Shown: positions 35,522 to 44,933 of the stretch, one piece after another
Layout: each line of letters starts with the position of its first letter
Numbering within the stretch: the first letter of the stretch is position 1
From: JAWLAT01 sp041395325
GTDB lineage: Bacteria > Pseudomonadota > Gammaproteobacteria > Xanthomonadales > SZUA-5
Reading direction: 5' to 3'
Length of the DNA stretch: 64,000 nt
NCBI GenBank assembly: GCA_041395325.1
Contig: JAWLAT010000020.1
Location: forward strand, 1-64,000
The notes under the pieces: model-generated
What the model was told of the DNA's origin: nothing
The model's input: only the letters and a program-made list of their open reading frames with translations
The model's database searches: none
Position numbers and translations under genes: made by a program

Positions 35522-37924
35522 CTATTCGGCGCGCAGCGTGACCGCAGGCGACACGCGAGTTGCCCGCCAGGCGGGCGCCAGCGCACCCAGCAAGGCCACC
35601 GACAGCAAGGCGCCCAGGCCGGCACTCAGGTTCCATGGATCCAGCGCCGAGAGGCCGTGAACGACGCCGTCCAGCCAGCGCGACAGCAGCGCGATCAGGG
35701 CAGTCCCACAGACCGCACCGGCCAGCACGGGCGGTGCGGCTCCGGCCAGCACACGGGCCAGCAATGCACGGGGCGTGGAACCCAGCGCCAGGCGGACGGC
35801 CAACTCGGCCCGTCGCGCCTCGACCAGATGATTGACCATGCCGAAGACCCCAATGGCACCCAGCAGGAGCGCCAGACCAGCGAGCAGACTGAGGTGAAAG
35901 CGCAATTGCAGTGACTGGGCCATGCTGCCATCGACCACCTGCTGCATCGTCCCCACATCGGCCACCGCCAGGCGCGAGTCCAGCGCTTGTGTCAGCTGCC
36001 GCAACTGCGCTTCGAACTGGGCTGATCCAAGCGAGGTCCGGGCAACCAGCACCGTCAGCGTGCCCGGCGAGGCTTGTTGGGCCTGGGGGATGTACATGAC
36101 CCAGGGGTTGTCCGAGCTCAGGTCGAACAACCGGCTCTCGGCCACCACACCGACGATCGTGAAGTCCCTGGGTGCGCCTTCGAAGCGCGAGATCAGGCGC
36201 TGACCCAACGCTGATTGCCCGGGCCACAGCGCCGCGGCGAGGGACTCGCTGACCAGCGTGACCCGCTCGCTGTCGGCGGTGTCCTGCGGCCCGATCCAGC
36301 GACCGCTGCGCAGACGCATGCCGGTGGCGTCAAAGTACCCCGGGCTGCCGCTGCGAAAGACGACGGTCGGCCAGTGCCCGGCATCCAGATCCGGCCGCGC
36401 CGGCACCGCGACCGGCCCCTGCCAGCCTCCATCGCGCAGCGGCAAGCGGTTGGTCAAACCAGCCGCCTCGACACCGGGCAGCGCCTGCACCCGCTCCAGC
36501 ACGGCGTCCTGCAGCCGGGATCGCTCGAGCGCCGACAGTTCGTGGACATTGCTGACCAGGTCCGCACTCAGCAGGCCTTGTGGATTGAACCCCAGATCGG
36601 TGTCCTGCAACGCGTTGACGGTGCGGATCAGCAAGGCCGAACCGGTCGCCAGCACCACTGCGAGCGTCAACTGCAGCGCGATCAGCGCCCGCTGCGGCGC
36701 CTGGTGGCGCACGCCACCGGCGGCACTGCGCTGCTGACCCATGGCCCGCCAGCGGCCTCTGCGCAACAGCAGCATCGCCGGTAGCCCACCGGCCAGCAGC
36801 GCACTGACCAATGCCAACGCCAGCGCCATGCCCAGGGCCCAGCCATCCAGTCGCAGGGTTTGGGCGAAGCCTTCGGAGAGAGGCAAACTGGCCAGCAGCG
36901 CCGCAAAGCCCCAGCGTGCAACCAGCCAGGCAGCCAGCGCCGCCAGTGTCGCCAGGGCCAGCGTCTCCAGCGTGATCTGACGCACCAGACGGCCTCGGCG
37001 CGCGCCCAGGGCACTGCGCAAGGCGAGCTCCCCCTTGCGCTCGATCACACGAACCACCACCAGCGCCGCCAGGTTGCCGCAAGCCATGCACAACAGCAGG
37101 CCGACCGCGCCCAGCAGCAACAGCACGGCGGGCCGAACCTCGCCCATCAGATGCGTGCGCAGGTCGACCAGGCGAGCGCCCTGTGACTTGTCCCAGGCCG
37201 AGGGATAGCGGTAGTGCTCGGCCATCGCCTGGGCGAGGGTCTGAATCTGGTCGTTGGCCACGCTGGCGGTGGTGCCCTCCCCCAGCCGGCCCAACACCAT
37301 CAGATAGCCGTTGTCGGCGTAGTCCGGCGATGCGGGATCCAGCTGCAGCGCTCGCCAGGCACCATATTCGGGCGTGGGATAGTAGAAATCCGCCGCGGCC
37401 ACACCGACCACTTCGGTCGCAACGCCATCGAGCCGGATCTGTCGCCCAACGATGTCCGGATCGGCGCCGAAACGATCACGCCAGAGCACCTCGCTCAGCA
37501 CCACCACCGGTGCTGCACCAGACCAGCTGTCCGATGGCTCGAAGCCGCGTCCCAGCAGCGGTGGACGTCCGAGGACCTCGAAGAAGCGGTCGCTGGCGTC
37601 GATGACCCGGATCATTTCGGCACCCGTGCCGGTCTGCACGGTCACCGCGCTGTTGGTGTACGCCGCCAGATCAGAGAATCCCGGCAGGCGCTGGCCGGCA
37701 AACTCGAACTCGCTCTGCGACCAGTCGTATTCGCCCCAGAATGCCTGGATGCGCTCAGCCTCGCTGTAGGGCAGCGGCCGCAGCAACAGCCCATGGACCA
37801 CGGCGGCCAGAGCAATGGTGCCGCCGATCCCCAGCGCCAGGGTCAGGATCGCTATCAAGGCGTGGGTCCGGTGTCGGGTCAGCTGTCGCCAGCCGGAATG
37901 CAAGTCCCGCCACCATCCGTCCAT
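35522..37924 (-). CDS. ADOP-type FtsX/MacB permease without ATPase (copy 2)
   Basis: This 800-residue protein has the same duplicated plan as the gene at 28952: an N-terminal helix (ALIAILTLALGIGGTIALAA), a MacB-like periplasmic part (VIDASDRFFEVLGRPPLLGRGF), a helix trio with ERKGELALRSALGARRGRLV, a second periplasmic part (PGYFDATGMRLRSGRWI, VSESLAAALWPGQSALGQ), and a final trio with RAELAVRLALGSTPRALL. Sequence identity to copy 1 looks low outside the family motifs, so this is not a recent tandem duplication. No ATPase gene is nearby. The kinase/regulator pair lies downstream on the opposite strand. Substrate is unknown. Confidence 0.85.
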   Translation of the reverse strand: MDGWWRDLHSGWRQLTRHRTHALIAILTLALGIGGTIALAAVVHGLLLRPLPYSEAERIQAFWGEYDWSQSEFEFAGQRLPGFSDLAAYTNSAVTVQTGTGAEMIRVIDASDRFFEVLGRPPLLGRGFEPSDSWSGAAPVVVLSEVLWRDRFGADPDIVGRQIRLDGVATEVVGVAAADFYYPTPEYGAWRALQLDPASPDYADNGYLMVLGRLGEGTTASVANDQIQTLAQAMAEHYRYPSAWDKSQGARLVDLRTHLMGEVRPAVLLLLGAVGLLLCMACGNLAALVVVRVIERKGELALRSALGARRGRLVRQITLETLALATLAALAAWLVARWGFAALLASLPLSEGFAQTLRLDGWALGMALALALVSALLAGGLPAMLLLRRGRWRAMGQQRSAAGGVRHQAPQRALIALQLTLAVVLATGSALLIRTVNALQDTDLGFNPQGLLSADLVSNVHELSALERSRLQDAVLERVQALPGVEAAGLTNRLPLRDGGWQGPVAVPARPDLDAGHWPTVVFRSGSPGYFDATGMRLRSGRWIGPQDTADSERVTLVSESLAAALWPGQSALGQRLISRFEGAPRDFTIVGVVAESRLFDLSSDNPWVMYIPQAQQASPGTLTVLVARTSLGSAQFEAQLRQLTQALDSRLAVADVGTMQQVVDGSMAQSLQLRFHLSLLAGLALLLGAIGVFGMVNHLVEARRAELAVRLALGSTPRALLARVLAGAAPPVLAGAVCGTALIALLSRWLDGVVHGLSALDPWNLSAGLGALLSVALLGALAPAWRATRVSPAVTLRAE

Positions 37925-38096
37925 TGCATCCGCCCCGTTGCTTGCCGTGGCACAGCGAGCTGCAAATCATGTGCCAGCCAGGATTGACCGGAATTGCGCT
38001 GTCCATGGCGGCTTCTGACCGTTTCGGCGTTCGATTTCGCGCAGGGCGCGTGCGATTTCGGGCGCCTTCAGCGAACACCAAGTGCTCAGCCAGCCC

Positions 38097-38828
38097 TCAA
38101 TCCCCTCGCGAACCCGGCACCGACGCACGAACCTTCTGCGGGCAGTACAGAAAGCCATCGGCGGTGGGGTGACACTCCAGCTGCTTGTCGACCAGGTCGC
38201 TGTCGACCATGTGCTCGAAGTGGCTGGGGGCGACCAGCTTGTTGAGCAGGCCGCCGCCGGTGACTGGCGCGCTGCTCATCGCCCCGCCCACCTGCCGCAG
38301 GCGATCGGCTGGCGTCAGCCGCGGTCCCGACCAGGCTCGCCCATCGGCGCCAGGCAGTGCCGGGAGCGGTGCCGGCTCCAGAGGCGAACGCGCTCCTGGC
38401 GCCGGCGACGGGGTCGCGCCGTAGTCGCGAATGGCCGCCGGCCAATCGATCTCCGGGTTCACTGGCGGCTCCGCTGCAGACACGGGTGGCTCAGGGACAG
38501 TGACCAGAGGTGTCGGGGCAGCAGGCCTGGGCCGACGGACCACCTGCGTCGTCGATGGGGTCTGCGTCGGCAAGCTTGGCGCTTCAATTGGCGTCGGCGC
38601 CGGTGGGTCGAACAAGCGCACGCTGATCGCCGGCATCCGAGGCAGCGTCAGACCGGGCAAGGGTGAATCCACCCACCACAGGCGCAACAGCAGCAAATGC
38701 GCCAGCAGGGCCAGCACGAAGGCCAGCAGCGCCGAGTTGCGCCAGCGTTGATCGCGTTGCCGACGCTCGCGCCAGCGACGCCCGCGTGGCAGCGGTTCTT
38801 CCAGCAGCATGGCCTGTGCCGACGTCAT
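38097..38828 (-). CDS. Single-pass, proline-rich membrane protein of unknown function (TonB-like layout)
   Basis: This 243-residue protein has a short basic cytoplasmic N-terminus, one helix (ALLAFVLALLAHLLLLRLWW, about residues 28-47), then a Pro/Thr-rich periplasmic stretch (DPPAPTPIEAPSLPTQTP). The C-terminal 60 residues contain two Cys (LECHPT...LYCPQK), which may form a disulfide. The layout is like TonB or other periplasm-spanning proteins, but I see no TonB C-terminal domain. The start is the ATG at 38828; a longer upstream frame overlaps the valS promoter. It is divergent from valS. Function is not known. Confidence 0.7.
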   Translation of the reverse strand: MTSAQAMLLEEPLPRGRRWRERRQRDQRWRNSALLAFVLALLAHLLLLRLWWVDSPLPGLTLPRMPAISVRLFDPPAPTPIEAPSLPTQTPSTTQVVRRPRPAAPTPLVTVPEPPVSAAEPPVNPEIDWPAAIRDYGATPSPAPGARSPLEPAPLPALPGADGRAWSGPRLTPADRLRQVGGAMSSAPVTGGGLLNKLVAPSHFEHMVDSDLVDKQLECHPTADGFLYCPQKVRASVPGSRGD

Positions 38829-39007
38829 GTGGTCTCCACGTTCCCGCGGTTCGGCGTTGTACCCGATCGCACCTTCAGCGCCGCTGAAGGACGGTCGATG
38901 CGTGTTTCGGGACTGCCGCGACGCCGTCCGGTTTGCTCGCTCCAAGGCTCTTACTGCATGCTTGCGCCCCCTTTTCAGCCGGTCGGCGCACGCCGCTGCA
39001 GTCATCC

Positions 39008-41914
39008 ATGGACAAGAGCTTCGATCCCAAGGCCGTTGAATCCCGCTGGTATCCGGAATGGGAGCAGGCCGGGGTATTTCAGGCGGCGCCCGCCGGAGAG
39101 CCCTATTGCATCCTGCTGCCACCGCCGAACGTCACCGGCACGCTGCACATGGGCCATGCCTTCCAGCAGACGGTGATGGATCTGCTGGTGCGCTATCAAC
39201 GGATGAATGGCCGCAGCGTGCTGTGGCAATGCGGCACCGATCACGCTGGCATCGCCACGCAGAAGATCGTCGAGAACCAGCTGGCCGCGGCCGGCAGCAA
39301 CCGCCACGAACTGGGCCGCGAAGGCTTTGTCAAGCGCGTCTGGGAATGGAAGGCACAGTCCGGCTCGACCATCACCCATCAGATGCGCCGGCTGGGTGCC
39401 AGCTGCGACTGGTCGCGCGAGCGCTTCACCATGGACGAGGGCCTGTCCGCCGCGGTGCGCAAGGTCTTCGTCGACTGGTACCGCGATGGCCTGATCTATC
39501 GCGGCAAGCGACTGGTGCACTGGGATCCGGTGCTGATGACCGCAGTCTCGGATCTGGAGGTCAACAACGAAGAGCGCGACGGTCATCTGTGGTCGATCCG
39601 CTACCCGGCGCTGGACGGTGGCGAAGGCCTGGTGGTGGCAACGACACGGCCGGAGACGCTGCTCGGCGATGTGGCGGTCGCGGTGCATCCCGACGACGAG
39701 CGCTACCAGTCGCTGATCGGCCAGCACCTCCAACTGCCGCTGACCGGGCGAACGATTCCAGTCATCGCCGATCCCTGGGTCGACCGCGAGTTCGGCACCG
39801 GTTGCGTGAAGATCACCCCGGCGCATGATTTCAACGACTACCAGATGGGCCAGCGGCATGGTTTCGAGCCGCTGTCGGTGTTCACGCTCGACGCCAAGGT
39901 CAACGAGGCCGGCCCGGCAGCCTATCGGGGCCTGGACCGCTTCGACGCTCGCAAGGCTGTGCTGGCCGATCTGGAGGCTGCCGGCCTGTTGGTGGAGACT
40001 CGCCCGCACAAGCTCAGCGTGCCGATCAGTCAGCGCACCGAGGCGGTGATCGAGCCGATGCTGACCGACCAGTGGTTCGTCGACCTGACCCGCGAGCGGC
40101 TGGATGACGGCCGGCCCGGCGGCAAGGCCGCGATCACCGACCCGGCGCTGCGCGCGGTCACCGAAGGCCGGATCGGCTTCGTGCCGGAGAACTGGTCGAC
40201 CACCTATCGGCAGTGGCTGGAGAACATCCAGGACTGGTGCATCAGCCGGCAGCTGTGGTGGGGTCACCGCATTCCGGCCTGGTACGACGAGGCCGGTCAG
40301 ATCTTCGTTGGTCACGATGCCGACGAGGCGCTGGCCTGGGCACAGGCACAGGGGTTGTCGGCGCAAGGCGAGTTGCGTCAGGACGAGGATGTGCTGGACA
40401 CCTGGTTCAGTTCGGCGCTGTGGCCCTTCTCCACGCTGGGCTGGCCCGGCGAGAACGCCGAGCGCGCCGCCGAGTGGCAGGACTACCAGCGCTTCCTGCC
40501 CTCGTCGGTGATGGTCACCGGTTTCGACATCATCTTCTTCTGGGTGGCTCGGATGGTGATGAGCAGCCTGTACTTCGTCGGTCGCCAGGCCGACGGCAGC
40601 TACAGCACCGAACGCGCCGATCCGGCCAGCCGCATCCCCTTCCAGACGGTCTACATCAACGCCATCGTGCGGGATGCCGAAGGCCAGAAGATGAGCAAGT
40701 CCAAGGGCAACACCATCGACCCGCTGGACCTGATCGACGGCATTGAACTGGACGCGCTGGTGAGCAAGTCCACCGCCGCGCTGCTGATCCCGCAGGTCAA
40801 ACAGAAGGTCGAAAAGCGCATCCGCCGCGATTATCCGGACGGCATCCCGGCCGTCGGCGCCGATGCGCTGCGCTTCACCTTCGCCGCGCTGGCCACCCAT
40901 GGCCGCACGATCAACTTCGACATGAAGCGCTGCGAGGGCTACAAGAACTTCTGCAACAAGCTGTGGAATGCGGCCCGGTTCATTGGGATGAATTTGGGCG
41001 AGGGCTCAGGGCTCAGGGCTGAGGGGTCAGGGCATGTGCGCTTGCCGGCAGCGGATCCGTCGGTGGCCGAGCGCTGGATTGTGGGGCGGCTGGTGGAGAC
41101 CTGCCGGGCCTTCCACCAGCACATCGACGAATACCGTTTCGATCTGGCCGCGCAGGCGGCCTACAGCTTCGTCTGGGACGAGTTCTGCGACTGGTTTGTC
41201 GAACTGGCGAAGCCGGCGCTACAAGGTGGCAGCGAAGCCGAGCAGGCCTCGATGCGCCACACCTTGCTGCATGTGCTGGAAGCGGTGCTGCGTATGCTGC
41301 ATCCGATCATCCCCTTCATCACCGAGGAGATCTGGCAGAGTTTCCGGCCGCACTTCGGTGTCAGCGAGGCTTATCTCGGCCAGGCGCCGCTGCCCTATCG
41401 GGCTACCGATCCCGCGCCGGCGGCCGATGCAGCCGCCGCCAGCGACATCGCCTGGCTGCAACAGGCCCTGATCGGATTGCGTCGCATCCGCGGGGAAATG
41501 AATCTGGCGCCTTCGCGCGAAGTGCCGTTGCTGCTGCAGGGTGGCGATGACAGTGACCGCGCACGCAGTCAGCGTTTCGCCGATGCCTTCCGGGTGCTGG
41601 CCAAGGTTGCTGAGCTGAACTGGCTGGCCGCTGGCGAGGAGGCGCCGCCGGCGGCCGTCGCGCTGGTCGGCGAGCTCAAGCTGCTGATCCCGTTGGCCGG
41701 TTTGATCGACGTCGAAGCCGAACTCAAGCGTCTGGACAAGGAAATCGGCAAGGTCGAGCAGGATCTCGCCCGCGCCCAGGGCAAGCTGTCCAATCCGAAG
41801 TTCGTCGACGGCGCACCGGCAGCCGTGGTGGCCCAGGAACAGCAGCGCGTGGCCGAATTCGGTGCCAAGGCCGCCGAATTGCGTGCCCAACGGGACCGGT
41901 TGGCACAGGGCTGA
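39008..41914 (+). CDS. valS: Valine--tRNA ligase
   Basis: ValS charges tRNA-Val in the cytoplasm. The 968-residue protein has the class I HIGH-like motif HMGH in NVTGTLHMGHAF, the editing (CP1) domain with TTRPETLLGDVAVAVHP, the KMSKS loop as GQKMSKSKGN, and a C-terminal coiled coil (EAELKRLDKEIGKVEQDL). Start codon ATG 39008 gives the usual MDKSFDPKAVE-type N-terminus; an upstream in-frame extension is not needed. Between the catalytic core and the anticodon domain (about residues 665-676) the coding DNA is a heptanucleotide repeat tract giving GEGSGLRAEGSG, in a loop that varies between ValS proteins. The gene is followed by a long palindromic repeat. Confidence 0.98.
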   Translation: MDKSFDPKAVESRWYPEWEQAGVFQAAPAGEPYCILLPPPNVTGTLHMGHAFQQTVMDLLVRYQRMNGRSVLWQCGTDHAGIATQKIVENQLAAAGSNRHELGREGFVKRVWEWKAQSGSTITHQMRRLGASCDWSRERFTMDEGLSAAVRKVFVDWYRDGLIYRGKRLVHWDPVLMTAVSDLEVNNEERDGHLWSIRYPALDGGEGLVVATTRPETLLGDVAVAVHPDDERYQSLIGQHLQLPLTGRTIPVIADPWVDREFGTGCVKITPAHDFNDYQMGQRHGFEPLSVFTLDAKVNEAGPAAYRGLDRFDARKAVLADLEAAGLLVETRPHKLSVPISQRTEAVIEPMLTDQWFVDLTRERLDDGRPGGKAAITDPALRAVTEGRIGFVPENWSTTYRQWLENIQDWCISRQLWWGHRIPAWYDEAGQIFVGHDADEALAWAQAQGLSAQGELRQDEDVLDTWFSSALWPFSTLGWPGENAERAAEWQDYQRFLPSSVMVTGFDIIFFWVARMVMSSLYFVGRQADGSYSTERADPASRIPFQTVYINAIVRDAEGQKMSKSKGNTIDPLDLIDGIELDALVSKSTAALLIPQVKQKVEKRIRRDYPDGIPAVGADALRFTFAALATHGRTINFDMKRCEGYKNFCNKLWNAARFIGMNLGEGSGLRAEGSGHVRLPAADPSVAERWIVGRLVETCRAFHQHIDEYRFDLAAQAAYSFVWDEFCDWFVELAKPALQGGSEAEQASMRHTLLHVLEAVLRMLHPIIPFITEEIWQSFRPHFGVSEAYLGQAPLPYRATDPAPAADAAAASDIAWLQQALIGLRRIRGEMNLAPSREVPLLLQGGDDSDRARSQRFADAFRVLAKVAELNWLAAGEEAPPAAVALVGELKLLIPLAGLIDVEAELKRLDKEIGKVEQDLARAQGKLSNPKFVDGAPAAVVAQEQQRVAEFGAKAAELRAQRDRLAQG
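41001..41033. repeat. Heptanucleotide tandem repeat inside valS
   Basis: Four units of 7 bp, GGGCTCA, GGGCTCA, GGGCTGA, GGGGTCA, plus a partial unit, lie within the valS reading frame and encode a Gly/Ser/Glu-rich loop. Its reverse complement shares CCCTGACCCCTCAGCCCTG with the intergenic tract at 48770-48813. Confidence 0.85.
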
Positions 41915-41934
41915 CGTCTGGGACAGCGCCTGAA

Positions 41935-41998
41935 CCTGGGAATGCCGACGCCCTCGTCGGCGAGGTTGTTTGCCGACAAGGACGTCGGCGTTCCCAGG
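41935..41998. repeat. 64-bp imperfect palindrome after valS (dispersed repeat, possible terminator)
   Basis: Two 27-bp arms (41935-41961 and 41972-41998), with 24 of 27 positions complementary, flank a 10-base loop. Each arm also contains a GCCGAC...GTCGGC pair. It lies 21 bp after the valS stop and between convergent genes, so it could end transcription both ways. A half copy at 31658-31684 shows it is a repeat family rather than only a terminator. No T-tract is present. Confidence 0.75.
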
Positions 41999-42043
41999 GC
42001 TGCGCTGGCACTGGCCTTTGGCGCAGGCCGCTGAAACGCGCGG

Positions 42044-42868
42044 CTAGCGGGCTCGCCCCAGCACCGTCCGGGTGCGACGATCGTTGCGGCTGATGGTGGC
42101 TCGGCGGCGCGCTTCGATCCAGTCGGTCAAGCCTGTCGGTAGCGCTGGCGCATGGCTGCGGGCGCGGCGGTGCAGGACGGCCAGATCGTTCTCGTTGCCC
42201 AGGGCCTTGGTCAGTCGCTCCAGTCGGTCGGGCTCGATGGCCTTGGGCCGGGCCAGCGACAGCGCCTCGAACCAACGCAGCTGCAGCATCAGCAATCGCA
42301 CCCGGCGCCGGGTCGCATGCCTGCGCACCGCCGAGTGCTGGCCACGCACCTGCGCCACGGCCTTGCGCGCCTTCCGCAGGCTGCGCGCCAGGGCGCGACG
42401 TTGACGCTTCTCGCCGGGCATCGCCAACGCCTGCAAGCGCGCGCGAGCAGCCTTGATCCGGCCATGCAACAGGATCCGTGCACGAGACCCGGCGAATTGC
42501 TCCAGCGACTGGCCACTGTGGCGATTGAGCTCGCGGCGCCAATGGCTGAGCGCCTTGCGCAAGCCGGCGTCGGCCAATTGCGGCCGCAAGCGATCAATGG
42601 TCTCGATCGAGGAGCCGGCATCGCGCAGCTGTGACAGGCGCGCCCGGGCACGCTTGAGGATGCCATCAAGCTCGATCGCCTCGCGGTCGCCCTCATCGCG
42701 CAGGAAGCGCAGTGCTGCGCGGACCCGCCGCAGGCTCTTGCGCGATTCGTGGATGTCCTTGTGGGTCAGTTGCCGCTTCGGCGACAGCCGCTTCAGCGCC
42801 TTGTCCAGCTCGGCCAGCAGCGATTGCTGCAGCCGTTCGGCAGGCTTGGCGGTCTCGGCTTCGGACAT
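42044..42868 (-). CDS. CHAD-domain protein
   Basis: This 274-residue, very basic, all-helical protein carries the CHAD (conserved histidine alpha-helical) signature HKDIHESRKSLRRVRAALRF near residue 36 and later His/Arg positions (RRHATRRRVRLLMLQLRW). CHAD domains bind inorganic polyphosphate on a basic surface. Here the domain stands alone without a CYTH triphosphatase part. No polyphosphate kinase gene is in the window. It is probably cytoplasmic and attached to polyphosphate granules (family knowledge; not shown here). Confidence 0.85.
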   Translation of the reverse strand: MSEAETAKPAERLQQSLLAELDKALKRLSPKRQLTHKDIHESRKSLRRVRAALRFLRDEGDREAIELDGILKRARARLSQLRDAGSSIETIDRLRPQLADAGLRKALSHWRRELNRHSGQSLEQFAGSRARILLHGRIKAARARLQALAMPGEKRQRRALARSLRKARKAVAQVRGQHSAVRRHATRRRVRLLMLQLRWFEALSLARPKAIEPDRLERLTKALGNENDLAVLHRRARSHAPALPTGLTDWIEARRRATISRNDRRTRTVLGRAR

Positions 42869-42981
42869 GAGCAGGACAGATCACGCGCCGTCGGAGGCAA
42901 TCCGACCAATCTCGCACAAGCCGGCGTGAGCCGGCTAGCACGTGCAGATGACAGTCCCGTGACGAGGGGCCGCCGCGAAAC

Positions 42982-43944
42982 TCAGCCGGCGACTGGCGGC
43001 ACCGGCTCGAATTGCAGCAGGGTCTGCGTCGGGGCCACCACGCCCACGCGCGGCAGGTAGTGATCGATCAGCAGGAAGGCGAACAGCGCCATCAGATAGA
43101 TGATCGAGTAGTTGAATACCACCATCGCAAACTGTTCGCTGGGCGGCTTGAGCAGGCGCCAGGCATACCAGAGAAAGCCCAGACCCAGCACCACCGCGCC
43201 GGCCAGGTAGAACAACCCGCTCATCCCGGCCAGCCAGGGCATCAGCGTGATCAGGAACAGCAGGATCGTGTAGTAGAGGATCTGCCAGCGGGTGAAATCG
43301 GCGCCGTGAGTGACCGGCAGCATCGGCACGTTGACGGCGGCATAGTCTTCGCGGCGATAGATCGCCAGCGCCCAGAAGTGCGGCGGCGTCCACAGGAAGA
43401 TGATCAGGAACAGGATGAACGCATGGCCGTGCAACTCACCGGTCATCGCCGTCCAGCCCAGCAGCGGCGGTGCGGCACCGGCAGCGCCACCAATGACGAT
43501 GTTCTGCGGCGTAGCCCGCTTCAGATAGGCGGTATAGACAATCGCGTAGCCGATCAGCGAAGCCAGCGTCAGCCACGCCGTCAGCGCGTTGACCCACCAC
43601 AACAGCACCGCCATCGCCGCCAGGCCAAGCGCGCAGGCAAACAGCAGTACCTGACGCTCGGACAACTGGCCGCGCGGCAACGGCCGGTGGCGGGTGCGGG
43701 CCATCCTGGCGTCGATGCGGGCATCGAGCAGATGATTGATGGCCGCCGCTGAGGCCGCCGCCAGCCAGATACCCACCGACCCGGCGATCAGTCGCACTGG
43801 ATCGGGCCAGCCCGGAACGGCCAGGAACATGCCAACCACCGCCGTAAAGACGATCAGCGCGACCACCTTGGGCTTGGTCAGGGCAATGTAGTGGCGCGGT
43901 GAGATCATGCTCGCGGCGGTCGTCGCCGCATTGCTGCGGCTCAT
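42982..43944 (-). CDS. ctaB: Protoheme IX farnesyltransferase (heme O synthase)
   Basis: CtaB/CyoE adds a farnesyl group to heme b to give heme O, the precursor of heme A. The 320-residue UbiA-type membrane protein has the first Asp-rich motif in NHLLDARIDARMARTRHRPL and the conserved YLKRATPQNIVIGG and LFLWTPPHFWALAI-type segments with REDYAAVNVPMLP. About nine helices fit the family. Its ATG overlaps the ctaA stop as ATGA, and it ends the operon SURF1 - SCO-like - ctaA - ctaB. Confidence 0.95.
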   Translation of the reverse strand: MSRSNAATTAASMISPRHYIALTKPKVVALIVFTAVVGMFLAVPGWPDPVRLIAGSVGIWLAAASAAAINHLLDARIDARMARTRHRPLPRGQLSERQVLLFACALGLAAMAVLLWWVNALTAWLTLASLIGYAIVYTAYLKRATPQNIVIGGAAGAAPPLLGWTAMTGELHGHAFILFLIIFLWTPPHFWALAIYRREDYAAVNVPMLPVTHGADFTRWQILYYTILLFLITLMPWLAGMSGLFYLAGAVVLGLGFLWYAWRLLKPPSEQFAMVVFNYSIIYLMALFAFLLIDHYLPRVGVVAPTQTLLQFEPVPPVAG

Positions 43945-44933
43945 GACGGCAGTCTCTCCGCTCGGCTCGCTGCGAGCAAGGCAAGCAGACAACCCAGCAG
44001 CAAGGCAGCCACCCCGTTGTGTGCAGTGGCCAACGGCAACGGCAGTCCGAAAATCACGTTGCCGATGCCCAGGCTGATCTGCAGCAACAGCAGGCCGACC
44101 AACATCGACGCCCAACCGCGGCCGCCACTGCGCCACAGGCGCCAGCCCAGCCACAGCAGATAGGCACTGACCAGCAGCGCGCCGATACGGTGAACGATGT
44201 GGATGGCGGCACGCGCCGGACCATCCAGCACGCCGCCTTCGTAGTCCACACCGATGCCTCGCCAGAGAACGAAGGCCTCATTGAAGTCCAGTGTTGGCCA
44301 CCAACTTCCCTGACAGGTGGGAAAATCCGGGCAGGCCAGTGCTGCATAGTTGGTGCTGACCCAGCCACCGAGGGCGATCTGAATGCCCACGAGGACCAGT
44401 CCGAGGATGATCCAGGGGCGCAGCGCCACCGGCCGCAGCACGCCGGGCGACCATGGCCGCACCCGCAGCCAGGTCCAGAACAACAGGGCAAAGGTGCTCA
44501 TGCCACCGAGCAGATGCGCGGTGACGACGATCGGCTTGAGCTTCCAGGTCACCGTCCACATGCCCAGCACCGCCTGGAAGATCACCACGGCGACGGCCAG
44601 CAGCGGGATCAGCCAGGGCTGGTTCGGCTCGCGTCGACGGCGCCAGGCCAGCACGGCGAGCACCACGATCATCGGACCCAGGATGCCGACCAGATAGCGG
44701 TGCGCCATTTCCTTGGCCGCCTTGGGCGCTTCCACCGGCCTCTCGGGCCAGATCGATTCGGCGTGATCGACCTCGTGTTGCTGATTCGGCCAGGTGATGT
44801 GGCCATAGCAGCCCGGCCAGTCCGGGCAACCCAGTCCGGCGTGATTGAGGCGCACATAGGCACCCAGCACGATCACCGCCAGCGTCAGCACGACGGTGGC
44901 CAGGGCCCAGCGCCGGAAGAATCCCTTGCTCAT
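43941..44933 (-). CDS. ctaA: Heme A synthase (COX15/CtaA family)
   Basis: CtaA oxidises the C8 methyl of heme O to the formyl group of heme A. The 330-residue, eight-helix protein has the conserved heme-ligand His residues (RLNHAGLG, MAHRYLVG, VTAHLLGG, HIVHRIGALL, TAHNGVAA) and the paired-Cys loops CPDWPGC and CPDFPTC seen in this family. The gene overlaps the SCO-like gene upstream and ctaB downstream by ATGA, so stoichiometric translation is likely. It is required for aa3-type cytochrome c oxidase; the oxidase subunits themselves are outside the window. Confidence 0.93.
   Translation of the reverse strand: MSKGFFRRWALATVVLTLAVIVLGAYVRLNHAGLGCPDWPGCYGHITWPNQQHEVDHAESIWPERPVEAPKAAKEMAHRYLVGILGPMIVVLAVLAWRRRREPNQPWLIPLLAVAVVIFQAVLGMWTVTWKLKPIVVTAHLLGGMSTFALLFWTWLRVRPWSPGVLRPVALRPWIILGLVLVGIQIALGGWVSTNYAALACPDFPTCQGSWWPTLDFNEAFVLWRGIGVDYEGGVLDGPARAAIHIVHRIGALLVSAYLLWLGWRLWRSGGRGWASMLVGLLLLQISLGIGNVIFGLPLPLATAHNGVAALLLGCLLALLAASRAERLPS

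Noticed and set aside
28952..37924. Possible composite transposon because two related permeases flank other genes
   Set aside because: No transposase or flanking repeats; the two permeases are divergent, so old family members rather than a recent duplication.
39002..40900. 632-residue open frame antisense to valS
   Set aside because: Shadow of a strongly conserved synthetase; no recognisable domain.
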